Counted from the stretch's first letter, positions 52,474 to 62,052 are shown. The stretch is DNA of 64,000 nt from Flavobacterium limnophilum (GCF_027111315.2 NZ_CP114289.2:2480001-2544000); one strand, 5' to 3'. Numbers and translations: made by a program. Notes: generated by a model not told the origin, from the sequence alone.

Positions 52474-53289
52474 ATGAACGAATTACAATCCATAATAGAA
52501 CAAGCTTGGGAAAACCGTGCATTGTTGCAAGAAACAAAAACTACTGATGCCATAAGATCAGTAATCGAATTATTAGATTCAGGAAAATTGCGTGTTGCCG
52601 AGCCAGTTGGCGAAGGTTGGCAAGTAAACGAATGGGTAAAGAAAGCCGTTGTTTTGTATTTCCCAATCCAAAAAATGGAAACATTGGAAGCCGGAATCTT
52701 CGAATACAACGACAAAATGTTGCTAAAAAGAGATTATGCCGAAAAAGGAGTTCGCGTGGTTCCTGGAGCATCTGCCCGTTATGGCGCTTTTTTGGCTAGC
52801 GGCGTGATTATGATGCCAAGTTATGTAAATATTGGTGCTTATGTCGATTCTGGAACAATGGTAGATACTTGGGCAACTGTTGGTAGTTGTGCTCAAATTG
52901 GTAAAGATGTTCACCTTTCTGGCGGAGTTGGAATTGGTGGTGTTTTAGAACCTTTACAAGCTGCACCAGTAATTATTGAAGACGGAGCTTTCATTGGTTC
53001 TCGTTGTATTATTGTAGAAGGCGTTCACGTAGGAAAAGAAGCTGTTCTTGGTGCCAATGTTTGTTTGACTGCTTCCACAAAAATCATTGACGTTACTGGA
53101 GAAACTCCTGTAGAAAGAAAAGGTTTTGTTCCTGCTCGTTCGGTTGTAATTCCTGGTAGTTATACCAAAAAATTCGCTGCTGGAGATTTTCAAGTGCCTT
53201 GCGCCTTGATTATCGGAACTCGCAAACCTTCAACTGATTTGAAAACATCGTTGAATAATGCGTTGCGCGAATATGACGTTGCGGTATAA
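52474..53289 (+). CDS. dapD: Tetrahydrodipicolinate N-succinyltransferase
   Basis: A 271-residue left-handed beta-helix acyltransferase of lysine/diaminopimelate synthesis (succinyl-CoA plus tetrahydrodipicolinate). The N-terminal helical domain (MNELQSIIEQAWENR) is followed by hexapeptide repeats (VNIGAYVDSGTMVDTWATVG, VHLSGGVGIGGVLEPLQAAP, VIIEDGAFIGSRCIIVEGVH) and a C-terminal strand region. The length matches the family only from ATG 52474. It is followed by a strong terminator. Confidence 0.96.
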   Translation: MNELQSIIEQAWENRALLQETKTTDAIRSVIELLDSGKLRVAEPVGEGWQVNEWVKKAVVLYFPIQKMETLEAGIFEYNDKMLLKRDYAEKGVRVVPGASARYGAFLASGVIMMPSYVNIGAYVDSGTMVDTWATVGSCAQIGKDVHLSGGVGIGGVLEPLQAAPVIIEDGAFIGSRCIIVEGVHVGKEAVLGANVCLTASTKIIDVTGETPVERKGFVPARSVVIPGSYTKKFAAGDFQVPCALIIGTRKPSTDLKTSLNNALREYDVAV

Positions 53290-53309
53290 ATTTTAAATCC
53301 CAATATTTT

Positions 53310-53358
53310 AAATTCCAAATTCCAATTGACAAGTCGATTGGAATTTGGAATTTTTATT
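53310..53358 (+). terminator. Intrinsic terminator of dapD
   Basis: A 17-bp perfect stem: AAATTCCAAATTCCAAT (53310-53326) with ATTGGAATTTGGAATTT (53337-53353), followed by TTATTT. Confidence 0.85.
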
Positions 53359-53425
53359 TAAAACTTATCCCAAAAATTGATTTTTTTTGCTTCAATTTGT
53401 ACTGTCAAAAAATTCCTTTCCTGAA

Positions 53426-54487
53426 ATGAAAATACTGGTTATACAACAAAAAATGATTGGCGATGTGCTGGTAAGCAGCATCATTTGCAACAATTTGCGC
53501 AAAGCCTACCCCGATGCACAAATCGATTATTTGGTTTATGAATCTACCATTCCCGTATTGCAAGGCAATCCGAACATTGACAATGTTCTCTTGTTTCAAG
53601 AAAAACATCGCAAAAGCAAAAGAGAATTTCTGAATTTGGCTCTCGAAATTCGCTCCTTCCAATACGATTTGGTGATTGATGCTTATTCGAAATTGGAAAG
53701 CTGGCTGATTATTTTGTTGAGCGGAGCCAAAAGAAAAATCTCCTACAAAAAATCAGGTCGCACCTTTTTATATACCGACAATGTTCCTTTTGCCGAATTT
53801 CCAAAAACCAATTTGGGATTGGCCATCGAAAGACGACTTTCGTTGTTGGAACCGCTTGACTTAAAAATTGAAGTGGATGCTTTTCCAAAGCTGTATGTAA
53901 CCGATAAAGAAAATCAAGATGCAATCGCACTTTTTGAACATCACCATTTAATAAAAGATCGAAAAACAGTGATGATTAGCCTTTTGGGAAGCGAAAAATT
54001 AAAAACCTATCCCTTGGAATATATGGCAAAAGTGGCCGATTACATTGCCGACAATCAAGAGGTAAATATTCTTTTTAATTATTTTCCAAAGCAAATCAAG
54101 GATGCAAAAAAAGTTTTTGATGCTTGTAAACCTTTGACCCAGGAAAAAATCTATTTTGATTTATTGGGCAATGATTTGCGTTCTTTTATCGCCATAATGA
54201 ACAATTGCGATTTGATTATTGGCAACGATGGAGGTGCAATCAATATGGCAAAAGCATTAGGAAAATCCTCTTTCATTATTTTCTCCCCTTGGATTGAAAA
54301 GAAAATTTGGGCCACTCTTGAAGATGGTTTAAAGCATATTTCAGTGCATTTGAATGACTTTAAACCCAAATTATTGGCTTCGAAAACTGAAAAAGAACTC
54401 AAAAAAAATGCCCTTTCCTTGTATCAAGAATTCGAACCCGAATTGTTCAAGGATAAAATGGAATTGTTTTTGAAACAGAATCTTTAA
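53426..54487 (+). CDS. Family 9 glycosyltransferase (heptosyltransferase-like)
   Basis: A 354-residue GT-B enzyme of the LPS heptosyltransferase family. MKILVIQQKMIGDVLVSSII at the N-terminus corresponds to the family's R/K-x-x-x-GD-x-x-x-S/T-x-P region, and NNCDLIIGNDGGAINMAKAL is the donor-site segment. The frame extends upstream to a TTG at 53387, but the ATG at 53426 fits the family N-terminus. It is probably involved in the lipopolysaccharide core and heads the plus-strand glycan region. Sugar unknown. Confidence 0.9.
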   Translation: MKILVIQQKMIGDVLVSSIICNNLRKAYPDAQIDYLVYESTIPVLQGNPNIDNVLLFQEKHRKSKREFLNLALEIRSFQYDLVIDAYSKLESWLIILLSGAKRKISYKKSGRTFLYTDNVPFAEFPKTNLGLAIERRLSLLEPLDLKIEVDAFPKLYVTDKENQDAIALFEHHHLIKDRKTVMISLLGSEKLKTYPLEYMAKVADYIADNQEVNILFNYFPKQIKDAKKVFDACKPLTQEKIYFDLLGNDLRSFIAIMNNCDLIIGNDGGAINMAKALGKSSFIIFSPWIEKKIWATLEDGLKHISVHLNDFKPKLLASKTEKELKKNALSLYQEFEPELFKDKMELFLKQNL

Positions 54488-54488
54488 A

Positions 54489-55259
54489 TCAAGATTTCCA
54501 GAATTTCAATTTCTTTTTCAAACGTCTTTTTTTGGCAAAACGCTCTTGAAAATCATTGGTGTAAAACCACATTTTTTCGAAAATATCGGCTTCGGTTTGA
54601 GCGGGATATACTTTGGAATATTCGTTGCTCATAACGGCAATCATTTCCTTTTTTGGAGTCAAATGACTGAGGTTTTTCATTCTGGAATCAAAATCCATAT
54701 TGTCGTGAAAATTCATACGATTCAAATCGACCAAGAAGAAATCGTAACTTCCTTCGGCATTTTTTTTGATTAAAGTATTTCCAGGCGAATGATCCAGAAA
54801 TTCGATTCCTTTTTGATGCAAATCGAAAGAAAAACGGGTAAATTGTCTTAAAATATTTTCGTTATCCGGAAAATCTGGAATTTCGACCAATTCCCTATAC
54901 GTCAAATCGCATTGAAGATGTTCGCTCAGATAGTAACTGTCCTTGAGTCCTATGAAATCGTAATTTTCGAAATAAGCGATGGGCTGAGGCGTTCCAATTC
55001 CTTTTTCCAATAAAGTGGTAGCATATTCAAAAGAACGTCTGGCCTTGGATTTCCTGAAATATTTGTAGGCTATTTTATTGATGAAATGCGGAATTTTGAA
55101 GGATTTGATGTTGATGGTTTTGCCTTCCAATTCAAATAATTTGATTTTATTTCTTTGTCCATCGCCAAAAAGAATCCCGGTAGAGTTGAAGTTATTTATG
55201 ATAGAAACAATTGCCTCGTTTGCTATTTCAAAAAATGGGTCTATGGTGAATTTCATCAA
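54489..55259 (-). CDS. Kdo/heptose kinase-like (InaA/WaaP-type) protein
   Basis: A 256-residue protein-kinase-fold enzyme: nucleotide loop region YATTLLEKGIGTPQPIAYFE, catalytic loop FLDHSPGNTLI (Asp and Asn) and the metal-binding FFLVDLNRM (Asp). This matches lipopolysaccharide core kinases of the InaA/WaaP family, which phosphorylate Kdo or heptose. It lies on the minus strand between plus-strand glycosyltransferases, its 3' end 2 bp from that of the GT9 gene, and is divergent from the next GT2. Confidence 0.85.
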   Translation of the reverse strand: MMKFTIDPFFEIANEAIVSIINNFNSTGILFGDGQRNKIKLFELEGKTINIKSFKIPHFINKIAYKYFRKSKARRSFEYATTLLEKGIGTPQPIAYFENYDFIGLKDSYYLSEHLQCDLTYRELVEIPDFPDNENILRQFTRFSFDLHQKGIEFLDHSPGNTLIKKNAEGSYDFFLVDLNRMNFHDNMDFDSRMKNLSHLTPKKEMIAVMSNEYSKVYPAQTEADIFEKMWFYTNDFQERFAKKRRLKKKLKFWKS

Positions 55260-55341
55260 TTACTTTATTTATGTGAGACAAATGTATGTATTGCATTTTA
55301 GACTTCAAATTTTTAGCGTATTTTTACCCAAATTTTAATTT

Positions 55342-56136
55342 ATGTCTTATCCGAGTTGTACTTTAGTGACCCCAACCTATAATTGGCCTGAAGCTTTAGA
55401 ATTGTTGTTATTGAGCATATTGAACCAAACGGTTTTGCCCAATGAAGTGATAATTGCCGATGATGGTTCCAGAGAAGACACCAAACAATTAATCGAAAAA
55501 TTTCAGCAAAAATTCCCGATTCCTTTGCTTCATATTTGGCACGAAGATTTAAAAAACAGAAAGCCGAAAATTATGAACAAAGCTATTGCGGCTGCAAAAC
55601 ATGACTATATTGTAGAGATTGACGGCGACATCATCATGAACAAACACTTTATAGAAGACCATCTCACTTTTGCCCAGAAAGGACATTATCTTTTTGGCTC
55701 GCGTGTGAATATTCAAGAGTCTTTTTTATCTGAATTATTTTCAAAAAAAATTATTGATTTCAACTTTTTTTCAAAAGGAATAAAAAAAAGAGATAGAACC
55801 ATTCGTCTTCCCTTTTTAATGAATTTTGCCAAAAGTGTTGACCAACGGTCTCGAAAACTTCGTGGTTGCAATATGTCATTTTGGAAAGAAGATTTTATCA
55901 AAATCAATGGATTTAATGAGGATTTAGTAGGTTGGGGAATTGATGATTCAGAAATGATTCAACGACTCCATAACATTGGAATTAAAGGAAAAAGACTAAA
56001 ATATTCTGGAGTTGCTTATCATATTTACCACAAGGAGCAATCCAAAAGTCATCTAGAAATCAATAACGAAATCGAGAGACAAACCACTGAAAAAAAACTT
56101 ACTTTTATCGAAAAAGGAATCAATCAATATTTATGA
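55342..56136 (+). CDS. Family 2 glycosyltransferase
   Basis: A 264-residue GT-A fold enzyme. SCTLVTPTYNWPEALELLLL is at the N-terminus, then EVIIADDGSRED and the DXD-type EIDGDIIM; the Cys/Trp-bearing LRGCNMSFWKEDFIKINGFN with WGIDDSEMIQRL is typical of the WfgS/WfeV-like chondroitin-type GT2 group, with the C-terminal GWGxEDxE-like motif read as WGIDDSE. It overlaps the next gene by 4 bp (ATGA), so translation is coupled. Cytosolic face of the inner membrane. Confidence 0.92.
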   Translation: MSYPSCTLVTPTYNWPEALELLLLSILNQTVLPNEVIIADDGSREDTKQLIEKFQQKFPIPLLHIWHEDLKNRKPKIMNKAIAAAKHDYIVEIDGDIIMNKHFIEDHLTFAQKGHYLFGSRVNIQESFLSELFSKKIIDFNFFSKGIKKRDRTIRLPFLMNFAKSVDQRSRKLRGCNMSFWKEDFIKINGFNEDLVGWGIDDSEMIQRLHNIGIKGKRLKYSGVAYHIYHKEQSKSHLEINNEIERQTTEKKLTFIEKGINQYL

Positions 56137-57059
56137 TGTTTGACATAGCCGTAATTTTAATCAACTACAATTCAAGCGAACACAGCATCAATTGCATTCG
56201 TTCCATTATCGAAAAAACCTCTAAAAACATTAATTATCAAATTATCATAACTGATAATTGTTCTCAAAAAGAGGATTATCTAAAACTAAAATCGTTTTGT
56301 AATGAAGTCGATTTTTCGAATTTAGAACTTCACCGAAGTGTCATAAATTCTGGTTTTGGCGGAGGAAACATGTTTGGAGTACAATTTGCCAATGCCAACT
56401 ATTTAGCTTTCGTGAATAACGACACTTTGTTGAAAAATGATTGTTTGTCGATTCTGAAAAACACATTAGAAAACAATCCAAAAATTGGAATTGCCGGAGC
56501 TCAAGCCTACAAAGAAAATGGAGATTTCATGATTTCACTCGATCATTTTGCGTCTCCAGCGAGAGAAATTATTGGTAGAAGTTTCTTGGAAAGTATCAAT
56601 CCTAAAAAACATCCGAAACGAAAAAAGAAATATACAAATCCGTTACAAGTCAACTTTGTTCCTGGCAGCTTTATGTTCATTAAAGCAACTGATTTTTATG
56701 AAGTTGGAGGTTTTGATACCAACATTTTTCTTTATTATGAAGAAACCGATTTATGTTTGAGATTAGCCAAAAACTTAAAGTTTGCTTACTTAATTCCTGA
56801 AGCTGAATTTGTTCATTTATATGGAGCCAGCACCGGAAAATCATTGGCAATCAAAAAAGAATTGAAGATTTCGTTACTCTATATTATGAGAAAACATTAT
56901 GGATTTTTTGGACACAAAATAGTAATGCTATTTCTAATTATAAAATATTTTTTCAGCAGTATTCTTAAACCTAAAAACTGGTCTTTGTTTTTTCTAATTT
57001 TGACTGGTGCTCCATTGTCAAAATCACTAAAAACCAAACAAAAAATCGTAATACCGTAA
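56133..57059 (+). CDS. Family 2 glycosyltransferase (rhamnosyltransferase-like)
   Basis: A 308-residue GT2 with DIAVILINYNSSEHSINCIR, IIITDNCSQKEDYL, INSGFGGGNMFGVQFANANY and the DXD-equivalent FVNNDTLL; VNFVPGSFMFIKATDFYEVG with YYEETDLCLRL is the usual acceptor-side motif. The C-terminal region has a weak membrane-associated stretch (KIVMLFLIIKYFFSSIL). Translationally coupled to the preceding GT2. Confidence 0.92.
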   Translation: MMFDIAVILINYNSSEHSINCIRSIIEKTSKNINYQIIITDNCSQKEDYLKLKSFCNEVDFSNLELHRSVINSGFGGGNMFGVQFANANYLAFVNNDTLLKNDCLSILKNTLENNPKIGIAGAQAYKENGDFMISLDHFASPAREIIGRSFLESINPKKHPKRKKKYTNPLQVNFVPGSFMFIKATDFYEVGGFDTNIFLYYEETDLCLRLAKNLKFAYLIPEAEFVHLYGASTGKSLAIKKELKISLLYIMRKHYGFFGHKIVMLFLIIKYFFSSILKPKNWSLFFLILTGAPLSKSLKTKQKIVIP

Positions 57060-57148
57060 TCTACGATGAAGTTAAAAAGGACATGAAATAATACAACAAA
57101 GCATGGTCATCCTTTACTCAGCAGATTTAATTTTTCAAAAAAAAGATA

Positions 57149-58075
57149 ATGAAAATAGAAAACAAATTAGAAATAGTATTAATAACATACAATAGATCTA
57201 AATTATTAGAAAACACTTTAGATCAATTTTTAAACTCGCCGTTTAAAGATTGTAAAATAACGATACTCAATAACTGTTCAACTGACACTACAATCGAAGT
57301 ATGTAATTCATTTGTCAATAAATTTTCTAATTTCAAAATAGTAACCAATAAATTAAACATTGGTGCCAATGCCAATATAATGAGAGCGATAGAAATCGTT
57401 GATTTGGATTACATCTGGATAGTTTGTGATGATGACAAATACAATTTTTCCTACTGTGATGATGTTATTGATTGCATAATTAATGAAAAAGCCGAGTTGA
57501 TAAATATGGGAGCGCATGCTGATTATGCTTGGTCTTTTGGAGGAAGAAACGAATTAGTCAAAAAATTACACAGTGAAGGCTATCCCTATTTTAAAGCATC
57601 TTCATTTCTTCCTAACAATATTTTTAAAAAAGAAGCTTTTATTCCTTTTATAATTAGTGGATATAATAATATTACAAACATGTATCCACACATGCCTTTT
57701 TTACTTTCATTTTATTCGTTAAATAAAAATATATACATCGCAAAAAATAGAATTGTCACGGCAGTTATCGGAGAACAAGTTTATAATTCAAAAGATGTTA
57801 CTGATGGTTGGTTAAACACATCCAGATTATTGAAAAATAGATTGGATATTAATAGATGTTTTTTTGATCAACGAAAGCATAAAGGATTTAGACATCAAAT
57901 TGAGATTTCTTTAGCCTATACATTCAAATCAATTTTAGGCAAGTTTTACAATAAAACTATAAGAGGAATTTTTCAAATATTATCACCATTTCAAAAAATA
58001 ATTTATATAATTCTTGTTATACCTTATGTTTTGATTAGGTTGTTAATTTCAAGTCTTAAAAAAAGCAAGCATTAA
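57149..58075 (+). CDS. Family 2 glycosyltransferase, A/T-rich
   Basis: A 308-residue GT2-type enzyme with KLEIVLITYNRSKLLENTLD, CKITILNNCSTDTTIEVCNS and the metal-site IVCDDDKYNF; the C-terminus carries a hydrophobic segment (IIYIILVIPYVLIRLLISSL). Base composition is more A/T-biased than the two GT2 genes before it, suggesting separate acquisition. It is followed by an IS21-like end fragment. Confidence 0.88.
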   Translation: MKIENKLEIVLITYNRSKLLENTLDQFLNSPFKDCKITILNNCSTDTTIEVCNSFVNKFSNFKIVTNKLNIGANANIMRAIEIVDLDYIWIVCDDDKYNFSYCDDVIDCIINEKAELINMGAHADYAWSFGGRNELVKKLHSEGYPYFKASSFLPNNIFKKEAFIPFIISGYNNITNMYPHMPFLLSFYSLNKNIYIAKNRIVTAVIGEQVYNSKDVTDGWLNTSRLLKNRLDINRCFFDQRKHKGFRHQIEISLAYTFKSILGKFYNKTIRGIFQILSPFQKIIYIILVIPYVLIRLLISSLKKSKH

Positions 58076-58134
58076 TTGAATTCTTCAAAATCAAGAATTA
58101 AAAAAAAGGGCTTAAAGTTGGATAATAGAGTACT

Positions 58135-58174
58135 TATTCCGGTAAAACTGTACCTCCTATTCCGGGGCAAACTG
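58135..58174. mobile_element. IS21-like terminal repeat remnant
   Basis: Two direct copies of TATTCCGG-(T/GG)-xAAACTG, TATTCCGGTAAAACTG (58135-58150) and TATTCCGGGGCAAACTG (58158-58174), lie 23 bp apart, resembling the multiple terminal repeats of IS21-family elements. No istA or istB remains. The gap 58175-58362 contains a promoter-like TATTTTTG near 58221 and a coiled-coil-coding frame leading into the next gene. Confidence 0.5.
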
Positions 58175-58362
58175 AACAGTTATTTTTGTGAATAATTTGA
58201 CAAATGACAGTTTTTTTGTATTTTTGCTACATCTGAAGTGTCCATTAAGTATATTTATTTTGCAAAAACAAACATACGGGATTCTCAGGCACTTTTTATT
58301 TTAGACTTTCGGAAGACATTGAAGATCTTGAAAAAAAACTTCAAAAAATCAACAAACAAGTA

Positions 58363-59244
58363 ATGATTATAATTAGATTAAGAGGCGGTTTAGGCAACCA
58401 AATGTTTCAATATGCTTTTGGAAAAAGCATTGCAAGAAAGTTAGGTGTGGACATGAAGCTCGATTTAACGAGTTTACTACAAACTCACCATAAGGCAACG
58501 ACTACCAATCGTGACTACCAAATGAATATTTTTAATTTTGGGGATTCTTTCCTGATTCAGCCAAATTCAATTCGCCTATTAAATAAGTTGCATTTAAATT
58601 TTTTAATTCAAATTATAAAGTCTATAAAACTAATTGGTTTTAAGAAGTACAAGGAGAAAACTTTTACAGCAGAGGAATTGATTATTAATACCCCGAAAGA
58701 CAAAAACTTGTATGTAGGATATTGGCAAAGTGAAAAATATTTTAAAAATATAGAAACTGAATTACGTAAAGATTTTAGATTTAATGAAGAGCTTTCCCCT
58801 CAAGCCAAAAGTATTTCTGAAGCCATAATCAAGGTTAATGCAGTTTGTGTACACGTAAGACGTGGCGATTATGTAGCTAATACTGGATCTTTTAATTGTT
58901 CGAATCTTGATTATTTTGTTGACGGGACAAACTATATCTTTAAACACACCAACAACCCGCATTTTTTTGTGTTTTCAGACGATCCAGAATGGTGTAAACA
59001 GCATCTAAAATTTGATTATGATTTTACAATTGTTGATTACACAACTGACAAAATTAAGTATAAAGAAGATTTACAACTTATGGCCTTGTGTAACCACTTT
59101 ATAATTTCTGCCAGTAGTTTTTCGTGGTGGGCAGTTTGGCTAAGCAATAAAAAAGAGGCGAAGGTCGTTGTTCCAAAGAATTGGTTTTTAGACAAAACCA
59201 CAGATGTCAGTGATTTAATTCACGATAGCTGGATTAAACTTTAG
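58363..59244 (+). CDS. Alpha-1,2-fucosyltransferase (GT11)
   Basis: A 293-residue GT11 enzyme. It begins MIIIRLRGGLGNQMFQYAFG, the family start, and has the GDP-fucose-binding motif VCVHVRRGDYVAN (about 165), FVFSDDPEWCKQHL and a C-terminal LMALCNHFIISASSFSWWAVW. It would add fucose to a galactose-type acceptor of the O-antigen or capsule. The frame is open upstream through a coiled-coil-like stretch (LSEDIEDLEKKLQKINKQ), which is not part of the GT11 fold and may be a fused remnant. A/T-rich and flanked by mobile remnants. Confidence 0.92.
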   Translation: MIIIRLRGGLGNQMFQYAFGKSIARKLGVDMKLDLTSLLQTHHKATTTNRDYQMNIFNFGDSFLIQPNSIRLLNKLHLNFLIQIIKSIKLIGFKKYKEKTFTAEELIINTPKDKNLYVGYWQSEKYFKNIETELRKDFRFNEELSPQAKSISEAIIKVNAVCVHVRRGDYVANTGSFNCSNLDYFVDGTNYIFKHTNNPHFFVFSDDPEWCKQHLKFDYDFTIVDYTTDKIKYKEDLQLMALCNHFIISASSFSWWAVWLSNKKEAKVVVPKNWFLDKTTDVSDLIHDSWIKL

Positions 59245-59317
59245 GCCAACCAATATTTTGCTTCCTCCTTTTACCCAACTCTTAAAAGTCATCATCAAAA
59301 ACATGATTAATTAGTGA

Positions 59318-59611
59318 TATGAAAATTCAGATTTCAAGAGTACTGTAAAAGAAGATTTCTTGAAATTGGAATTAAAGTTTGAACAAGTAAATACCAAAAT
59401 AAAATCTGTAAAAGTCGAAATAAAAGAAAGCAAAAACGAAACACTCAAATGGTTTGTCGGAATGTTTTTTTTTGCATTGGCTTTAATGATTATAGGTTTG
59501 TATCTAAAAAAAATGTCAACTAAAGTTTATACAAGTCTGAGAAAAGTTTCACCTCTTTTATCAAACTTTTTTATGAAATTAAAAACGTACAGGAGCTTAA
59601 TTTTCATTTAA
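59318..59611 (+). pseudogene. Truncated DUF1640-like coiled-coil/membrane protein
   Basis: The frame is open from 59318 without an ATG until a possible TTG at 59360. It encodes a coiled-coil (LKLELKFEQVNTKIKSVKVE) followed by a membrane helix (WFVGMFFFALALMIIGLYLK), the end of DUF1640/CCDC90-like proteins, and then 30 further residues of unrelated character. The missing N-terminal half and the odd tail indicate decay. Confidence 0.55.
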
Positions 59612-59641
59612 TCAGCCCCAGATATTTAGAATACAAATAAA

Positions 59642-59649
59642 TATCTTTG
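59642..59649 (+). promoter_or_regulatory. -7 box of the Sua5-type gene
   Basis: TATCTTTG matches TAnnTTTG, 19 bases before the ATG at 59669. Confidence 0.55.
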
Positions 59650-59668
59650 CATCATATATAAAAAAATT

Positions 59669-60235
59669 ATGGACATTAACCTAGAAATCCAAAAAGCCTT
59701 CGAAGTAATCCAACAAGGCGGAATCATCCTGTATCCAACGGACACCGTTTGGGGAATTGGCTGTGATGCCACAAATGCTGAAGCTGTTGCCAAAATCTAT
59801 AAACTCAAACAAAGAGCCGAAACCCAATCGATGATTTGCTTGATGAATGGCGAAAAAATGATGTACAACGTATTCAAAGACATTCCAGAAGTGGCTTGGC
59901 AAATAATAGATTTATCCGAAAAACCAACTACGCTAATTTTGGACAAACCCAGAAACGTGGCAGCCAACTTAATTGCCACCGACAATACTCTAGGAATTAG
60001 AATCGTAAAAGAACCCTTTTGTTTTAAACTAATGGAAAAGATGCGAAAACCATTGGTTTCCACCTCTGCCAATATCTCAGGACAGCCCACTCCTATTGCC
60101 TTCAAAGATATTAGCCCCGAAATTATAAAAGGCGTTGACTATGTTGTAAATTTGCATCGCGAAAAAATTGCCGGAAAACCTTCAACAATTATAAAATTGA
60201 CGAGTGATTCGCAGGTAAAAGTGATTCGAAAATAG
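59669..60235 (+). CDS. L-threonylcarbamoyladenylate synthase (Sua5/YrdC/YwlC)
   Basis: A 188-residue YrdC-fold enzyme that makes threonylcarbamoyl-AMP for the t6A37 modification of tRNA. IQQGGIILYPTDTVWGIGCD, KIYKLKQRAETQSMICLM (basic residues of the active site) and the C-terminal PLVSTSANISGQPTP are typical. The length is that of the short form without the Sua5 C-terminal domain. Confidence 0.94.
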   Translation: MDINLEIQKAFEVIQQGGIILYPTDTVWGIGCDATNAEAVAKIYKLKQRAETQSMICLMNGEKMMYNVFKDIPEVAWQIIDLSEKPTTLILDKPRNVAANLIATDNTLGIRIVKEPFCFKLMEKMRKPLVSTSANISGQPTPIAFKDISPEIIKGVDYVVNLHREKIAGKPSTIIKLTSDSQVKVIRK

Positions 60236-60301
60236 TTTGCAGTATTCAGTTTTCAGTTTTCAGTTGAGCAACTTTAAACTTTAAACTTTAAACATTTTAA
60301 A

Positions 60302-61729
60302 ATGAGCATTAAAACTTCATATAAAGAAGCCCTAAATAATAAAATATTCGAAGTCATTTCCCAAGCTTCCCAAGAACTTAATCTCGAAAGTTATGTAATT
60401 GGTGGTTTCGTGAGAGATTTACTCCTTGAAAGAGATTTCAAAAAAGACATCGATGTTGTTGCCGTGGGCAGCGGAATAGAATTAGCTTTAAAAGTATCTC
60501 AACTACTTCCAAACAAACCAAAAGTCCAGGTTTTCAAGACTTATGGAACGGCAATGTTGCGTTTTGAAGATACCGAAATCGAATTTGTAGGCGCTCGAAA
60601 AGAATCCTACAATCTCGACAGCCGAAATCCTGTCGTGGAAAACGGAACCTTGGAAGACGATCAAAATCGCCGTGATTTTACCATCAATGCCTTGGCTTTG
60701 TCCTTAAACAAGGATAATTTTGGTGAATTATCCGATCCTTTCAATGGATTGGAAGACCTGAAAAACAAAATCATCAAAACACCGCTCGATCCAGACATTA
60801 CTTTTTCTGACGATCCTTTGCGAATGTTGAGAGGCATCCGTTTTGCAAACCAATTGGGATTTGAAATTGAAGAAAAATCACTGAATTCAATTACCAAAAA
60901 TGCAGAGCGAATCAAGATTATTTCTGGCGAAAGAATTGTCGACGAATTGAATAAAATTCTTTCTACCGACACGCCTTCGGTTGGATTCTTGTTGTTGTAC
61001 AAAACTGGATTATTGGATATAATATTACCAGAATTAACGGCTTTGAACCAAGTGGAGGAAATTGAAGGCCAAACCCATAAAAACAATTTTTATCATACTC
61101 TGGAAGTGGTCGATAATATTTGCCCGAATACGGATGACGTTTGGTTGCGTTGGTCGGCATTGTTGCACGACATTGGAAAAGCACCAACCAAACGCTTCAA
61201 CAAAAAACAAGGCTGGACCTTTCACGGTCACGAATTTTTGGGCGGAAAAATGGCCAAGAAAATCTTCGAAAGATTAAGAATGCCATTGAACCACAAAATG
61301 AAATTTGTGCAAAAAATGGTGATGATGAGTTCGCGTCCCATCGTTTTGTCTGAAGATGTGGTAACGGATTCTGCTGTTCGTCGTTTGGTTTTTGATGCTG
61401 GCGAAGACGTGGAAAGCTTGATGACTTTGTGCGAAGCCGACATCACGACCAAAAACCCCAATAAATTCAAGAAATACCACCAGAATTTCGAGATTGTCCG
61501 CAAGAAAATCGTGGAAGTGGAAGAACGTGATCAGGTTCGAAATTTTCAACCGCCTATTTCCGGTGAAGAGATTATGGCGATTTTTAATTTGCAACCTTCC
61601 CGTGAAATCGGCGTGTTGAAAGAAGCCGTGAAAGAAGCCATTTTGGAAGGTGAAATCCCCAATGAATATCAGGCGGCTTATGATTTTGTTTTGAAGCGTG
61701 GAGCCAAATTAGGTTTGACGAAAGTTTAA
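60302..61729 (+). CDS. cca: CCA tRNA nucleotidyltransferase with HD domain
   Basis: A 475-residue class II poly(A) polymerase/CCA-adding enzyme. The nucleotidyltransferase head has VIGGFVRDLLLERDFKKDID (GG and DxD metal site) and RRDFTINALALSL; the neck has DPLRMLRGIRFANQLGFEIE; an HD domain follows (YHTLEVVDNI, LLHDIGKAPTKR). It repairs or completes tRNA 3' CCA ends; the HD domain may add phosphatase or phosphodiesterase activity. The upstream gap (60236-60301) holds CAGTATTCAGTTTTCAGT-like repeat. Confidence 0.94.
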   Translation: MSIKTSYKEALNNKIFEVISQASQELNLESYVIGGFVRDLLLERDFKKDIDVVAVGSGIELALKVSQLLPNKPKVQVFKTYGTAMLRFEDTEIEFVGARKESYNLDSRNPVVENGTLEDDQNRRDFTINALALSLNKDNFGELSDPFNGLEDLKNKIIKTPLDPDITFSDDPLRMLRGIRFANQLGFEIEEKSLNSITKNAERIKIISGERIVDELNKILSTDTPSVGFLLLYKTGLLDIILPELTALNQVEEIEGQTHKNNFYHTLEVVDNICPNTDDVWLRWSALLHDIGKAPTKRFNKKQGWTFHGHEFLGGKMAKKIFERLRMPLNHKMKFVQKMVMMSSRPIVLSEDVVTDSAVRRLVFDAGEDVESLMTLCEADITTKNPNKFKKYHQNFEIVRKKIVEVEERDQVRNFQPPISGEEIMAIFNLQPSREIGVLKEAVKEAILEGEIPNEYQAAYDFVLKRGAKLGLTKV

Positions 61730-61785
61730 GTATTGTTTACTCTTCGTTTATTTAAAAAATTCTTAATTTTATAAAAATTTTGATT

Positions 61786-62052
61786 ATGAACCTAGCCGAA
61801 TTAAAATTAGAAATAATAGCAAAAATTATTGCAACTGATGATGTTGCTCTTTTGAATAAAATTCAAGAAATCATAAATGATTATGAATCGAATTCGGTTG
61901 TTAATGAACCTATGGCAACTTACGACAGAATCAGGGTTTTTTCAGAAGAAGAACAACGAAAAATAAATCTTGCGGTCCAACAATATGAAAATGGAGAATG
62001 TATTTCTGATGAAGAAGCCCAAAAAGAAATTCAAGAATGGCTAGAAGATTAA
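61786..62052 (+). CDS. Antitoxin of the ParE-type pair
   Basis: An 88-residue acidic protein (MNLAELKLEIIAKIIATDDV, then VFSEEEQRKINLAVQQYENG and CISDEEAQKEIQEWLED), like the small antitoxins of ParE/RelE modules. The in-frame TTG at 61780 is less likely than ATG 61786. It overlaps the toxin by 16 bp. The pair interrupts the interval between cca and the COX15-type gene. Confidence 0.82.
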   Translation: MNLAELKLEIIAKIIATDDVALLNKIQEIINDYESNSVVNEPMATYDRIRVFSEEEQRKINLAVQQYENGECISDEEAQKEIQEWLED

